DNA of 64,000 nucleotides from Salticus scenicus (GCA_963930645.1 OZ005650.1:59699218-59763217), one strand, 5' to 3'. Positions 45,901 to 58,571 are shown, numbered from the stretch's first letter. Notes: a model not told the origin generated them from the sequence alone. Numbers and translations are program-made.

Positions 45901-46210
45901 CAGATCAGTAATTAAATATTCAACATTCCTAGGTGTTGTAAGGACTGTATTTCATCATCAAAGAGACATACAATGTATTAACCATCATACCAACAATGTA
46001 ATGTTAAGTTTTTGTAAGGGAGATATTTTTTTGTAATTGCTTCCGGGAGCAAAAATCGTAGTTTTTATAAATGGTATCCTACATAAACCACCTTTTTTTG
46101 CTCTTGACCCTTTGTTTAATAAATGGACTTTATGAATAAGTCATGTTTGTTTTGCTTCTGAACCTTTATTTGCCTCAGCTAGCATTATTCTTAATTTATG
46201 GACATGAGTG

Positions 46211-47518
46211 TATCTACCATTCGTCATTTGTAGTTTTGTTTTCAGTTACAGTTACATTCCGATTATTTATTCATTACGAGATATATCATTACTATGGTAA
46301 ATAACTAATTGTCATGAAGTTATTTCACTTTGAATGTGTTATTTAAATTGATTTATAACACAGTCAAGGAAAAAAATGTGTACTTAAATTCGATACCTTT
46401 TTAATGTCGAGCGGAACAAGTTACGAGAAAATTTCTTTTTTAACACAATTTTTGAATATTGCTAACAAAATATTTATTGTTAACAAAATGTTTTTGGAAT
46501 ATTAAAAGAAGATTTTTCTCATTTTCTCATAAAACATATGGAATACTTCAAAATATTAGATCCAGAACTAAACAAGTATTATGATATACATATATATAAA
46601 AAAAAAAAAAAAAAAAGTTTAATCAATCCTCATTTATATTACAGAAAAATTTATTCATTACTTATAAAAATGCATAATCTTCAAATTTTTAACAAATTGT
46701 GAAATCAGATTAAAAAATAAAAATGTTACATTTAATTGCTTTTAAGTTTTTGAATAACTTTGTTAACAAAACGCATTTTTTTTTTTTTTTTTTGTGTGTG
46801 TGTATAAACCCAGTGAGTAAAATGTGATAATATATACAAAATATGTACATCGTGAGAATATTTTCTATCATGGGAATTGTAGAAAGCCTATGGTTTTTTC
46901 TTTCTAGATTCCGCAATCAAAAGAAAAAACATTATAGTGGATTCTGATTCCCCTATGGATTTCAATCATACAGACAATTTATCTGAAAACTTCATTATTT
47001 TTGTTAAAATAAGCTTTGTAAAAACATTTTTAAAAGCCTTTTATGAAAACTGAGAATTTTTATCGCTTCTTCTGTAAATAAAATTCCCCCAGTGGCTAAC
47101 TAAAATCTTTTGTTTAGGAACTTAAAATTCAAGGATAATCTCCAAATATTTTGTACTGGGGAATTAAAGAGAAAAACTGGAGAAAATAATTCTCCCCAAT
47201 AAGTAATTATGAAACAATATTTGAGTTCAATGAATTATAACAATATATTTAAATTTTCTCGAACAGCAGTATTTCTTGATTTAAAAATATTCACACAAAA
47301 TCATACACGCTTTATTAAAAAATGAACAAAAAAAAAAAAAAAAAAGAAAGAAAAATAATATATATTTTAAGATAATTTATGTGAAATTAATTACTACTAA
47401 AAGCAGTAGTATAAAAATAAAATAAATAATAAAATGTACTATAAATATCTGTGCTATTTATATAACTTATTTTCGAGAATGAAAATGGCAGCACAACATA
47501 TTTATATACCATATTGCA
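46211..47518. other. AT-rich spacer
   Basis: No gene. Poly-A at 46599-46616 and 47329-47345, poly-T at 46777-46793 followed by (TG)n. Confidence 0.5.
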
Positions 47519-47799
47519 CACTGTTAAAACTAATAGTTCAAAGTTTCACCCTATAAAAGGTGCCAAGTACAAACCTTTAACTGGAAGCAACATTTTAAGA
47601 AGCTGGGTGCTATATGTTTCACTATAGTACTAGGGCGATTTGAATAGAAAGGATCATTTTAATGGTGCTAATATTTCAAATAACACTGCTAAAATTGTAA
47701 AACATATAGCACCAGATATCTTAAAATGTAGATTGCCTCTAAAATTTTTAATTTTCCCCTTTTCTAGGGTGAAACATTGAACTATTATTTTTAACAGTG
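47519..47799. mobile_element. MITE with cactgttaaaa ends
   Basis: Left cactgttaaaactaatagttc...gtttcaccctataaaagg and, reversed, right cactgttaaaaataatagttc...gtttcaccctagaaaagg. About 50 bp of inverted ends, with further inverted similarity inside (gtgctatatgttt against aaacatatagcac). Flanks are TGCA on the left and CATT on the right, so the target duplication is unclear. Confidence 0.75.
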
Positions 47800-48510
47800 C
47801 ATTTGTGCATATATGGGACAAATACTTATGTTTTATCAAAGCAAGTGAACCAAGAAAAATAAACGCGAGTTACATTATACAAAATTATAATCCAAAATCA
47901 TTGAAATATATAGTAACTATTTTTTTTACTCTACTTTATTTCTTTACACTTACCGAAAATTATATCTAACCTAGAAAACAATACTTTTTTTTTTTTTAGT
48001 CAGATTTTTTATCAGAACTTAATTAAATGTATGTAATTCTACAGTCACAAATTAGTCTGCTATATAATTTTCTTCTATTGTAATATAAAATTCCTGTTAT
48101 TCTTTGTATTAGGTGAAACAGATAAACAATTCTACCACTTAGCTTTTGTTCGAAAGGTTGATATATTCTATTTTCCTCTGCGTATTACTTTAATTACAAC
48201 CAAGCAAATATGTGTTTTGCATGTTCTATTGATAAAAATATTGTAAGAAAGATTTGTTTCCTTCTATATCCAAAGTACAGTGCAATATTTTATTTTATTT
48301 TTTTTTCTTTTCGTCCCTTAACTTTTCGAAACTGGAAAGCTAACTCTAACCTTTGTCAACAAGAGACTCTGTAATTGGCCCTAATCTGTAGCACATGGCA
48401 TATTTCACTACACTGAACGCATTATCTATGTTCACCCTACAGTTATGGTAAAGTATTGGATGTTTGCGAACGCTTTTTGTATCTGTTGCAGACCTCTGCA
48501 ATAAAATGTA

Positions 48511-48721
48511 CAGTCGGTAACAAAAGTGTCCAATCACTAGCAAAAATTCCTATGTAAAAAAGTACACTTCATACGGTTTTGTTAAATAAATCCTTGTCGA
48601 ATCCTTTTCTTAGTCAGTGTAAGAACATGATTCGATAAGGATTTATTTAACAAAACCATATGAAGTGTAATTTTTTACATAGGAATTTTTGCTAGTGTTC
48701 GGACACTTTTGTTACCGACTG
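48511..48721. mobile_element. Palindromic Tc1-type MITE, copy 3
   Basis: cagtcggtaacaaaagtgtc at both ends (inverted), TA flanks at 48509-48510 and 48722-48723. Judged from its loop, it is inserted in the opposite orientation to the copies at 14985 and 15913. Confidence 0.92.
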
Positions 48722-48929
48722 TACTTTAGCGTTCTGAACACCAGAACACCTCGTTAAGGAAACTTGGTACCTTTCAATTGTCACTATTGAAAGTTTCATA
48801 TAAAAGCTTACATTTCCATATAACGTTTATAAATTAATCTCTGTTAGGTTTTGACCGATAAAGTATATACTCTGGTAAAAATTCTGATGATTTTTAATAT
48901 ATGTTTTACAGATTTGAAATCTTTAAATT

Positions 48930-49025
48930 GCATTTTATATATATATTTGATATATATATATATATTTGATATTTAACATAGTATAGTATAGTATAGTAGT
49001 ATATATATATATTTGATATTTAACA
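48930..49025. repeat. (TA)n and (TATAG)n tract with duplicated atttgatatttaaca
   Basis: tatatatatatttgatatttaaca occurs twice around a gtatagtatagtatagta run. Confidence 0.8.
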
Positions 49026-49573
49026 GAAACTACTCAAAAGAATTACGGATTGTTTTTGAAGTATATTAATCAATTTTTCTAAAAAAATATAAAAAGATGT
49101 ATACCTATGTGAAAATTTGCCAAAAAACATTCTATATTCAAAAGCAAACATAAAACCGTTACGGAAGTTTTAAGGTTTGCAATGAATGTTAAATTTTATG
49201 TTCTAAAGAAATTTAATATTGTTTTTACGTAAGAGTTGTGGTTTAGATACTCTTAGATTTGGTTTGTAAGATAAAATTTTGATTAAATGTACGATAAAAA
49301 TTTGAAAGGGTAAAACATTGTTGTATTTCTTTTAACATAATTTTTTTTTAAGTTTTCAGATACGAAAATTCATTTCAATGTACAAATTTCACAACAGTCA
49401 GTAAAATAAATAATTAAATAAATAAAAAAATACAGATAGTTTATTTTGAGTCTACATATATATATATATATATGCATCATGTTTGTTGTTCTACAGTTAA
49501 ATATTTACATACGCATTAAACATATGTAATATATATGGTATATTTCAATCTGTTGCATATACTTTTATATATA

Positions 49574-50221
49574 CAGGGTGCCTGTTATAATTAAACTTCC
49601 CCTATAAACAGCATCCTACAGCGCAAACGGGTAAACGGAAGGCAACGAAATTTGGTATGTAGATTATACACGAGACGCGCTCATGGAAAAAAAAATACTT
49701 TCGAAATGTCCACCAGAGGGCGCCTTTTCCGGAAAAACATTAAATCTTACACTATAAACGACGAAAACGGAATACAAAAACAATATTAACATTTATTGAC
49801 TAATTTTTGATTACCTTGTCATCGAACCACATTAAGTAAAGGTAAGGAAAAAATAACAGTACGAGAGAAATAAAATCTGTTTGAAAAAAAAAAAAAACTG
49901 TTTTGCTTAAAGCTTTTTCTTCTTCAAAAGAATGCAAATTTCGACATTTTTTTTTTCACTAGAACTGACAGCATTTTCCGGTTTTACATTTTATAACTCA
50001 GTTCTGGATTGTTAATATTGCTTCTGTGTCCCGTTTTGGTCATTTATTGTGTTAAATTTAATGTTTTTCCGGGAAAGGCGCCCTCTGGAGGACATTTTGA
50101 AACTTTTTTTTTTTTTTCGAAATTCCGTGAGCGCATCTCGTGTATAGTCTTTATACCAAATTTCGTTGCATTCCGTTCACCCGTTTGCGCTGTAGGGGGA
50201 AGTTTAATAATAGCCACACTG
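49574..50221. mobile_element. TA-flanked element with about 180-bp inverted ends, cagggtg family
   Basis: Left cagggtgcctgttataatta...ctacagcgcaaacgggtaaacgg...gagggcgcc; the right end reversed is cagtgtggctattattaaac...ctacagcgcaaacgggtgaacgg...gagggcgcc. TA lies on the left (49572-49573); the right flank is TG, a probable mutation. Open frames on both strands here mirror each other through the inverted arms. Confidence 0.8.
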
Positions 50222-50708
50222 TGCATTTGTATTATGACTTCCACGAAATTTGAAAATTATATTTGACCTTTCAATGATCCGAAAACAATTATCACAATTA
50301 TGTAATAATAAATTATTACAAATGTATTTGAAAATGAAGTAATCATGTGTCCAAAGAGAGTTTAATATAAAAACATATTTCCATCGTTTCACATTTTGGG
50401 ATTGCATTAACTTGACAATTATTACTTATATTGAACAAATTAATGTTTTCGTTAAAAAAGAAAAAAAAAAATGTTTACGTAGAAGATTAGCTACCAGCAG
50501 AAATTCTATTTTTATTCTATTTTTTTTTTGGTCTAATATTAATATATTTTTTTGAAAGATATCTAAATTTAAAATGCTTAAACCCCCAAAAATGTGTATT
50601 TCAAAATATTACCCTAAACAAAAACATAAATTGCTTTTATTCAAAATAATTTTCATTCAAGACATTAAAAAGAAACATTATTTCTGAAAACACGACCTGT
50701 TACCCAAG

Positions 50709-50739
<31 letters not shown>

Positions 50740-51478
50740 ATTAGCGGTTAATAACAAAATAACAACCTAATACAAAAAGAAATTTTCATGTAACATTATA
50801 AAAAGGAATTTATAGTTAACGTTAATTAAGTAATAAATTAATATGTACCTATTACGATAACTTTAGGTAACTTTGAAATATGCATTTTTCTACACTATTA
50901 ATTAATTACATACTTTTTATTATAATTGTATTTTTGCTAATGAAAAAAAATATATATATTAAAGGAACACAATAGAAAATTTCCTCGGTATATGTTTAAT
51001 AATGCATAAAATCATGAGAAAATTAATTGTTTGAAAAAAAATTGTAAACAAAATTTTTATGGTATTAACAATATCAGTCATATATTAGATGTTTAATTGT
51101 GATCAATATTTTACTTGTGAACTAAATTGTTGTCTAAACAATTATTACAGACTTTTTTATTTATTTTGTTTATTTATTATTTTGATAGTATTATGACAAA
51201 ACGTATAAAAATTTATTCTATATTGATTTAATATGATTTTTTCAAATTGGTACTTAAAAATTAACTAAGCTTTGATTTTTGCAGAGAAATGTTAAATACT
51301 AAAAAAATAATAAAACTACATGGATGTTCCATAGAAGTTAAAAGTAACAATGCTAATGGAAAGAATAGTGCAGAAATTTTTAATGTTTTCTTTCAATACC
51401 TAAAAGAATACAATCTATTTATATGTACTTTTAGTTAATTTTCGTGAAAAAAAATTGTAAATTAACTTAAATTTTCTG

Positions 51479-51512
<34 letters not shown>

Positions 51513-51808
51513 TAATATTTGCGTATTATACCGTAATACAAGTTTGTAAATATGTCATAAAACCCAGTAACTAATGCATTGAGGTACTTTATCCAACTTT
51601 ATTATTTTATTTTTAGTTAAATTGCTTAATGGTGTTCAAATCGAAAACAACAACATCAATAACAACAAAATAATAGTGCTAAACTCTATTAGTATTTGTT
51701 TTAATATAAAAAAAATCATAATTCAATCAACTTTAATAATGAATTTAAAGTATCCGTTGCTTAGCAATACGTTCAAAACTAAAACAAACAAAGGACAATT
51801 CATCTTAA
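50222..51808. other. AT-rich spacer with paralogous block
   Basis: No gene. 50808-51010 resembles 6860-7150. Poly-A at 50708-50738, poly-T at 51479-51507. Confidence 0.5.
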
Positions 51809-52036
51809 CCCGTTAGTAGTCGCTATAGACAGCGCCACCTATTAAAAATTGCATACTTTTTATTTAACTATCACCAATAATTTTAAGAAGTGATGTGACC
51901 GACGTTTCTTCGATTTTATTCGTGTTTTATGTATATCAAATGCTACTTCTAAAAATTTTTGGTTGCTAATGAATAAAAAAATCTGGCAACACTAAAAGAT
52001 GGGCAGCAAATCGACCAACTAGCGACTACTAACGGG
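51809..52036. mobile_element. piggyBac-like MITE
   Basis: Perfect 17-bp inverted ends, cccgttagtagtcgcta, flanked on both sides by TTAA (51805-51808 and 52037-52040). Starting with CCC and duplicating TTAA is the signature of piggyBac elements. 228 bp, no coding capacity. Confidence 0.9.
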
Positions 52037-53410
52037 TTAAGGGTAAATGAAAAAAAAATCATAGAAATTTCGAACATGTGGCTTTGCCAAATAATTTTTA
52101 TTGTGTTACTCTATGAAAATTTACGACGTTCTCTGTCAATTTATATTTTGAGAATAATATTAAAATATTCTGGTATATTTTATTATTAAAATATATATTT
52201 ACGTAGCAATTTTCGATAAGAAATAATATCATTTCTAAAAAAAAAAAAAAAAAATTACAATTTTCTTAATACGTTTCACGTTTTGCAAAGAGCATGGTAT
52301 TATCCTTACTGGTCAGTAGGCATTCACATTGTGCATGTGACTTTTTTTTCAATGTGGCCCATTCATCTCTTCATAGCGTAACGTTTCATCTCAGTCTTTA
52401 CAAAACGTTAACTTTTCATATTAGACCAAATCATAAATGACCTTTCGAGCAAGATATTATTGTGTATACAAAACATTTTCTTATCTTTACTTCTTGAAAT
52501 ATTAATTTGAGGTGCGATTTTAAGGAAGAAAAAAATCTCTCATACCAAACATGTTTTAGTGAAATTTTAAATATGTATTTAAAATGTCTTAAAAAATAAT
52601 TGAGAAAAAATAACACGTGACACTCTTTAACAAAGTCCTAAAGTGACTATCAAATACTTCTCTACTGTTACTCTTACTTTAATTACTGATCTACCATCAG
52701 TAACGGATATATTGTATTCGGTTAAAAATTTTCAATTAAATCTCCTGACTACTGTAGTTAATGGAATTATTGATTTCGGTCAAAAATTCTGATATCGAGT
52801 TTTCACCTGATTCGCCTGTTTCAAAGTCTCCTGAATCCAAAAAAATTATTTTTAGCAGTTCGTGCGGAATTTTCTGACTATCCTATATCCTAAACTAAAA
52901 GCAATATAACGACGAAACTGAAGAATTAAGACAGGCCCAGTGTACAAATGATTTTACAGTTCAGAAAATTTGATAGAGGCTTTGTAGACGTAGGAAAATT
53001 GTAGAAATTCCAATTTCATTACTTTAAAAACGTCTCCTTGGATATTCTTCAAACTCGTCTTATTAATACTAGTTTATTTATCTATATATGTGTAATTCTA
53101 GGTTTTCAGTAAATCGATGAGTTTCCTTATCTTATTTAAAATCGGAAGTAAGACTGAATATGTATATCTCATAAATGTCTGTAATGATTACATTCAAATT
53201 TGACATGTAAATCACTTTTAGGTGTCTTATTGCATGTATTGGTTGGTTGTTGCACTTAAAGCACACTTACATTCCTACTGCACGTGAAAAATACATCGTA
53301 GTGGACGTTGGTGATATCGTAAGCACGTCCCATTGCTACAAATTTCCTATCTGTGATTTTGCTCTTAGATGGCAATGCCCTGCATTTCAGACATGAAATG
53401 TGACGCTGCA
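52037..53410. other. AT-rich spacer
   Basis: No gene seen; poly-A at 52239-52253. Slightly less AT-rich around 53240-53400. Confidence 0.5.
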
Positions 53411-53532
53411 TACACTGTAAAAAAATAACTATTACCAGCTGCAAGAAACTCTCTGTGATTGGAGAAAATAATTATTTTCTCCAATCACAGAGAGTTTCTT
53501 GCAGCTGGTAACAGTTATTTTTTTACAGTGTA
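53411..53532. mobile_element. 122-bp almost perfect palindrome (TA-flanked MITE)
   Basis: Two 61-bp arms meet with no spacer at 53471/53472 (aataatt in the middle). They differ at one position only (a at 53431 against g in the mirror). The ends read TA-cactgtaaaaaaataact. It contains ccagctgcaagaaactctct and its mirror. If transcribed it would fold into one long hairpin. Confidence 0.9.
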
Positions 53533-54048
53533 GGTATCAGACAAGTATGTATGGGAGTATCAGGCAAGTATGTATCGCAGTCTCAGGAAGCACTTTTCAC
53601 AGCCTAATTAGACTGTATGCAATAAATAAAAATAGGGCAACGCTCTATTGCTGGTACGTAGTTTTCAAAGCACAAATGAATTAAATTGTACACAGATATT
53701 AAAGCACAAATGGGATAGTGTGATGTATCTGTGATGTACTTGGAACGAAATGTGCCGTATGCGCATGCTGAACAGTCATCCTTATGAAGTAGGTTTTAGA
53801 TCTCAAAAATGGGTGTCAAGAAACGGCTGGAACGACTTTCTTTAAACTCACCATGTAAACTTTCTTTTATGTGTCTTCATGACTTATATATTAAATTGCT
53901 CTTAAGCATAAATTATTACGTGCCGGAATTTTTAAGTCAGTTTTAAGTTTCCTGCCCACGGGACCTCCAAAAAAAAAAGTATAGACTACGTATAGTAGTG
54001 AGAAAAATATGTCGTGTGGTTGTTAAGCAATGTCTATATATATATATA

Positions 54049-54049
<1 letters not shown>

Positions 54050-54092
<43 letters not shown>
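54050..54092. repeat. (TG)n microsatellite
   Basis: About 19 TG units after (TA)n. Confidence 0.95.
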
Positions 54093-54097
<5 letters not shown>

Positions 54098-54167
54098 GAT
54101 TTCAAAAACATTTCAGTTCAAGGGATCAATGCATTCAAGAAATTTACATTAATATTTTGCATATTAA

Positions 54168-54472
54168 TACATTCGCGACCGCTGACGTGAATTCACGTCA
54201 TTTAAAAATCTGTAACTCCGCCAGTGGGCGTTTCCGCAGTTTACATAAGTTACATTATTGCTTAACAATACACCCAATATTCACACTTATACAACCAATA
54301 CATCGTTGATACAAATACTTTTATTAGAAAGAGTATAACTGAAAAGTATAGCCATTTATACAATAAATATGAATATGGAAAATAATTGATTTAAAATAAT
54401 GTAATATACAAGAATAACGCCCACATTAGGGTTTAACTGTCAAAAAGACAAAAACATGCGGTCACGAAAGTG
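54168..54472. mobile_element. Second TTAA-flanked MITE
   Basis: TTAA at 54164-54167 and 54473-54476. Ends tacattcgcgaccgc and, reversed, cactttcgtgaccgc. Close to the left end is a perfect 18-bp palindrome, tgacgtgaattcacgtca (54183-54200). Probably piggyBac-like, but of a different family from the 51809 copy. Confidence 0.75.
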
Positions 54473-54966
54473 TTAAAGAATTAAAAAAAAATTTTTTTTG
54501 TTTTTTTCTATTTTTTTAGATTATTGTTGGAAGTATATTCAGAAATTCTAAAAATACATATTGGTACATACCCCTTTTAAAATTACCGTTATAAGCGGTA
54601 ACTATGACAACAATCAACATCAGATTTTATTTTTCAGAAATTAGAAAAAAAAAAAAAAAAAAAAAAGAAGAAGAAAAAGAAAGAATGAAAGTATAGAAAA
54701 GAAAAGATAAATACTTTGTTTCAACAACTATTATATTTTGGTACAAAAATAAATAAATAAAAATCTAGACTTTGTTAACCATAATCAGAAATAATGTAAA
54801 ATTTCATAGATCATGTACTTAAACTTCTAAAGCAATGACCTAATTTAATTATTATGCAGCATTTAAGAAAAACATGTATATTTCTTATTTAAAATTAATA
54901 ACATAACAGTTTTTTTTTTTTTTTTTTTTTTAAGAAAAAAAAAAGAATTATAAAATATTTATTATA

Positions 54967-55656
54967 CAGGAATATTATAATTAAAGTTACGATTTTGAAA
55001 CGTTATAATTTTAAAACTTCCCATCACAGCGATTTGGTATTTTAACAGAGCAATCGTAAGGCAATGAAATTTTGTTTGGGAGAGGAAAAAAATAGTTCGA
55101 TCCTGTTCCTATAGATGGCGCTTTCAGGGGATGTCAGGCGAAACGCCTAAATGGACTCATTAAACACAGGAATGTTTTTAGCAACACAATGGAATAGCAG
55201 GAAACAATAGACTTCAAGGGTTTACTACAATTTTTTTAGGCAATCGTAAGGCAATGAAATTTTGTTTGGGAGAGGAAAAAAATAGTTCCAACTGTTCCTA
55301 TAGATGGCGCTTTCAGGGGATTTCAGGCGAAACGCCTAAATGGACTCATTAAACACAGGAATGTTTTTAGCAACACAATGGAATAGCAGGAAACAATAGA
55401 CTTCAAGGGTTTACTACAATTTTTTTAGCAAAAAGACAAGAATACTTGTTTACAGTGGAAACAGTCATAGTGAAAAGAGAAGATTCATGAAACAAATACT
55501 TTACGGATAATTAACGTCACATTTTCGAAGGTATTTTTTTTTTTCAAACAAAATTTCATTGCCTCACGATTGGTTTGGTAAAATATCAAATTGCTGTGAT
55601 GGATAGTTTTAAAATTTTAGTGTTTTGAAATCGTCACTTTAAATATAATCACCTTG
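54967..55656. mobile_element. TA-flanked inverted-repeat element with internal duplication
   Basis: Left end caggaatattataattaaag..acgattttgaaacg and, reversed, right end caaggtgattatatttaaag..acgatttcaaaaca; both go on with catcacagc.atttg.tattttaa and caatgaaattttgtttg. TA lies at 54965-54966 and 55657-55658. The interior contains a 190-bp tandem duplication. Length without the duplication is about 500 bp. Confidence 0.8.
55051..55430 (+). repeat. 190-bp tandem duplication, nearly identical copies
   Basis: caatcgtaaggcaatgaaat starts at 55051 and 55241; the units end at tttttttag. I count three differences (one small indel near ttcgatcctg and two substitutions), so the duplication is young relative to the host element. 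Confidence 0.92.
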
Positions 55657-56039
55657 TACTATCTCTAAAATCAGAACACAAAATTAGTTATTTTGCAACT
55701 CAAGAAGTTTAGAATTATCTGTCCGTATTTATGTCTAAAAGGAGAAATATATTAAAATTATTATTATTACTAAATCCCTCAACATTTGAATAGACATTTT
55801 TAGAGAAATTTGCATTTCAATTAAAAAAAAAAAAATAATAATAATAAAATAAAAATAAAGACAATTACAATTAAAATCCATCTAATACAAATTTTAAAAT
55901 TGAACATTATATATTATATTTTTCCTCTGTAAAACTACTTGTTGAATGCTGAATGTTAACTATGTACATTATTTTTTACATGACTTGTTTTGTAGGGGTT
56001 TCTTTAAAAGTAACTATGATATATCAGCAGAATACAGTT

Positions 56040-56235
56040 TAACGTAACATGTTTTAATTTAAATTATAATCATTATTCCAAGCACCTGCTAAACTTCTTA
56101 TCAATAAGCTGTTTTCTTAAGTTAAAGAATTCAGATTTAGAGTCATTAAGTTAATTGCACTTGATCATTAAAGGTAAAATCTATTAAATGTACAAGATAA
56201 CGCTTAAGAATTTCCAAGTTGAAAATTCTCTTCTG
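56040..56235 (+). repeat. Block paralogous to 9960-10150
   Basis: gtcattaagttaattgcact, atctattaaatg.acaagataac.ctt and neighbouring phrases align with the left-hand block over about 190 bp. Confidence 0.65.
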
Positions 56236-56471
56236 TTTGTTTGTTAAAATGTGAATTATTGTCTCATTATTAATTTCCGTTAGATATTTGTATTGTACTG
56301 TTCTTCATATTTTTAGATAGAGAGTAATTGTGAGAAAATAAAAATAAAAATAATTAGTCTATAATTATTTCTTTACTTTTATTTTTCCTTAAAAGAACAT
56401 TAATAAGGTATTAGTGTATGGATTTATACAATCACAAAATCTTTCTTAAGCATAACAGACAATTTTTACTG

Positions 56472-56473
<2 letters not shown>

Positions 56474-56504
<31 letters not shown>
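56474..56504. repeat. Poly-A run
   Basis: About 30 A. Confidence 0.9.
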
Positions 56505-56505
<1 letters not shown>

Positions 56506-56555
56506 CATTAATGCCACCCTTTGTCAAAATATCTGATTTTAACCTTAAAAAAAAG

Positions 56556-57135
56556 TCAGAAAATTATCTTATATCTTTTGAAGAATCCGCCCCTTTATAT
56601 AGAATATAATGAATAATGGTAAGAAAACACACAAAAAATTAAGTGTTTCTGTAATTAATTAACAGTATCGCGGAACAAGCAACAGGCATTACTTTAAAAA
56701 ATACAGCCTAAAGTTTAACTAAAATGCATATATATATATAAAAAAAAAAAGACAGAAAATTATCTTATATCTTTTGAAGAATCCGCCCCTTTATATAGGA
56801 TACAATGAATAATCGTAAGAAAACACACAAATAATTAAGTGTTTCTGTAATTAATTAACAGTATTGCGAAACAAGCAACAGGCATTACTTTAAAAAATAC
56901 AGCCTAAAGTTTAACTAAAATGCATTAAAAAAAAAAAAAAAAAATCAGAAAATTATCTTATACCTTTTGGAGAATCCGCCCCTTTATATAGGATATAATG
57001 AATAATGATAAGAAAACACACAAATTTAAAGTGTTTCTGTAATTAATTAACAGTATTGCGAAATAAGCAACAGACATTAAATTAAAAAATACAGCCTAAA
57101 GTTTAAATAAAATGCATTAAAAAAAAAAAAAAAAC
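56556..57135 (+). repeat. Tandem triplication, unit about 190-197 bp
   Basis: cagaaaattatcttatatct starts at 56557, 56753 and 56946. Each unit contains gaatccgcccctttatatag, tgtttctgtaattaattaac and tacagcctaaagttta, and ends in aaaatgcat plus a poly-A or TA tract. Units 1 and 2 are the most alike; unit 3 has more substitutions. Confidence 0.92.
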
Positions 57136-58539
57136 ATTTAAAAATTATGTGGGCACAATTTTCAATAAATAATTAAAACAAAGTTTGTTTTCAAAATTCC
57201 CTCAAATTTTGTATTAATAAATTAATTACTTCTAAACTTGTATTGGAATATACATAACTAATAGACTATGCCCTTTCAATTTCTAAGTGGGTTTTAGTAC
57301 TATTATTCATTATGTTATATGAAGAGGAGCGGATCCTTTAACTGATACCAAACAATTATCTGATCTCCCCCTTTTTTAGTTAAAATTAGATTTTGGGTAG
57401 AGGACGGCATTATTTATTTATTTATTTATTTTCAAGTTTTTTAGTGGATATCAGACTTTCTTATTTTTTTATTTTTTAAATATTTACATTGTGTAAGCCG
57501 CTAACAAATAATGCCGCCTTTTAAGAATATACCCTAGCTGTTTTTGTAGATCAAAAGTGCCACCATATAAAAAGTCATTACATCTAGTTGTAAACCTCCA
57601 ATTTAATTTTGATAATCCTTCCCACTTTAAACATATCCTAGAATTTTCTTGACATCTGTATGTAAACGTGTGTGAGTGTACGTATATGTCTATGAATGTC
57701 TCGCATAACTTAAAAACGGTTTAACGTAGAACGTTGTAGATTTGTATGGAGGTTTTTATTTATTTTTTATTTAATTAATTAATTTATTAATATCTAATTT
57801 TACAGCTTCTTTTTGTTCATTACACGACTTCCCGATAATAGATATAATATCAAATCAATAATGACTAAAAACCGAAAATATTTTATTATCTCGAAATTGC
57901 GCTGTTATACATGACAATTTTTTCGCGCAACATTCACTTTAGTTGAATTTCTTTAAAACTTCAAAAGGATTGTAAATGATGATTCAAAGATTACCCGAAA
58001 ACCGGCTTTCACTGTGTTCAGTACCAGTCAAAACACTCCTGATTATCACTATTTTATTGGTGCGTCTAAATAGCTTCCTTCTCATTGGTTAATCGTAGGA
58101 GAGATATATTTGCACATAGAAACTGAAAAATCACCCCTTTCATTTGGTACTGAAGTTGTAACGAAAGAACTGATATTTCTAATTCATTTTGGTGTTACAC
58201 AAAACTAGTTTACAAAAAAATGGAGATTGTAACTGATAGTCTTATTAAAACTAAATAAATAAATAAATAAAATGAAAATAAACTTATTTGTTTTTAAATA
58301 TAAGATGTATAACTAATTGATGTTGGGAAAATATTTTCTAATACATGGAAAGCACATTAATGCATTTTTATTGTAAAAAAGGTATAAATACTTTAGTGTA
58401 ACACATTTTACATGTATGGTGTCAAACATATTTAGTACAACTATACTCCTTCTTATATAAAAAATTTAATTGTCACACTAAAGGGTGATGATAGCAAATT
58501 ACAAAAATACCACAATTAAAAAAAAAGAAAACAGATATG

Positions 58540-58571
<32 letters not shown>

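Larger units (their letters stand above)
41640..46210 (+). mobile_element. Tc1-like transposon split by a BEL/Pao element
   Basis: Terminal inverted repeats of 21 bp, beginning cactcatgtccataaatta, are identical at 41640-41660 and 46190-46210, with TA on the outside (41638-41639, 46211-46212). Without the nested BEL/Pao element (42199 to about 45257) it would be about 1.5 kb, the normal size of a Tc1 element. Confidence 0.92.

Noticed and set aside
53256..53684. Two small frames beginning MQLV.VIFLQC
   Set aside because: Both arise from the two arms of the 122-bp palindrome.
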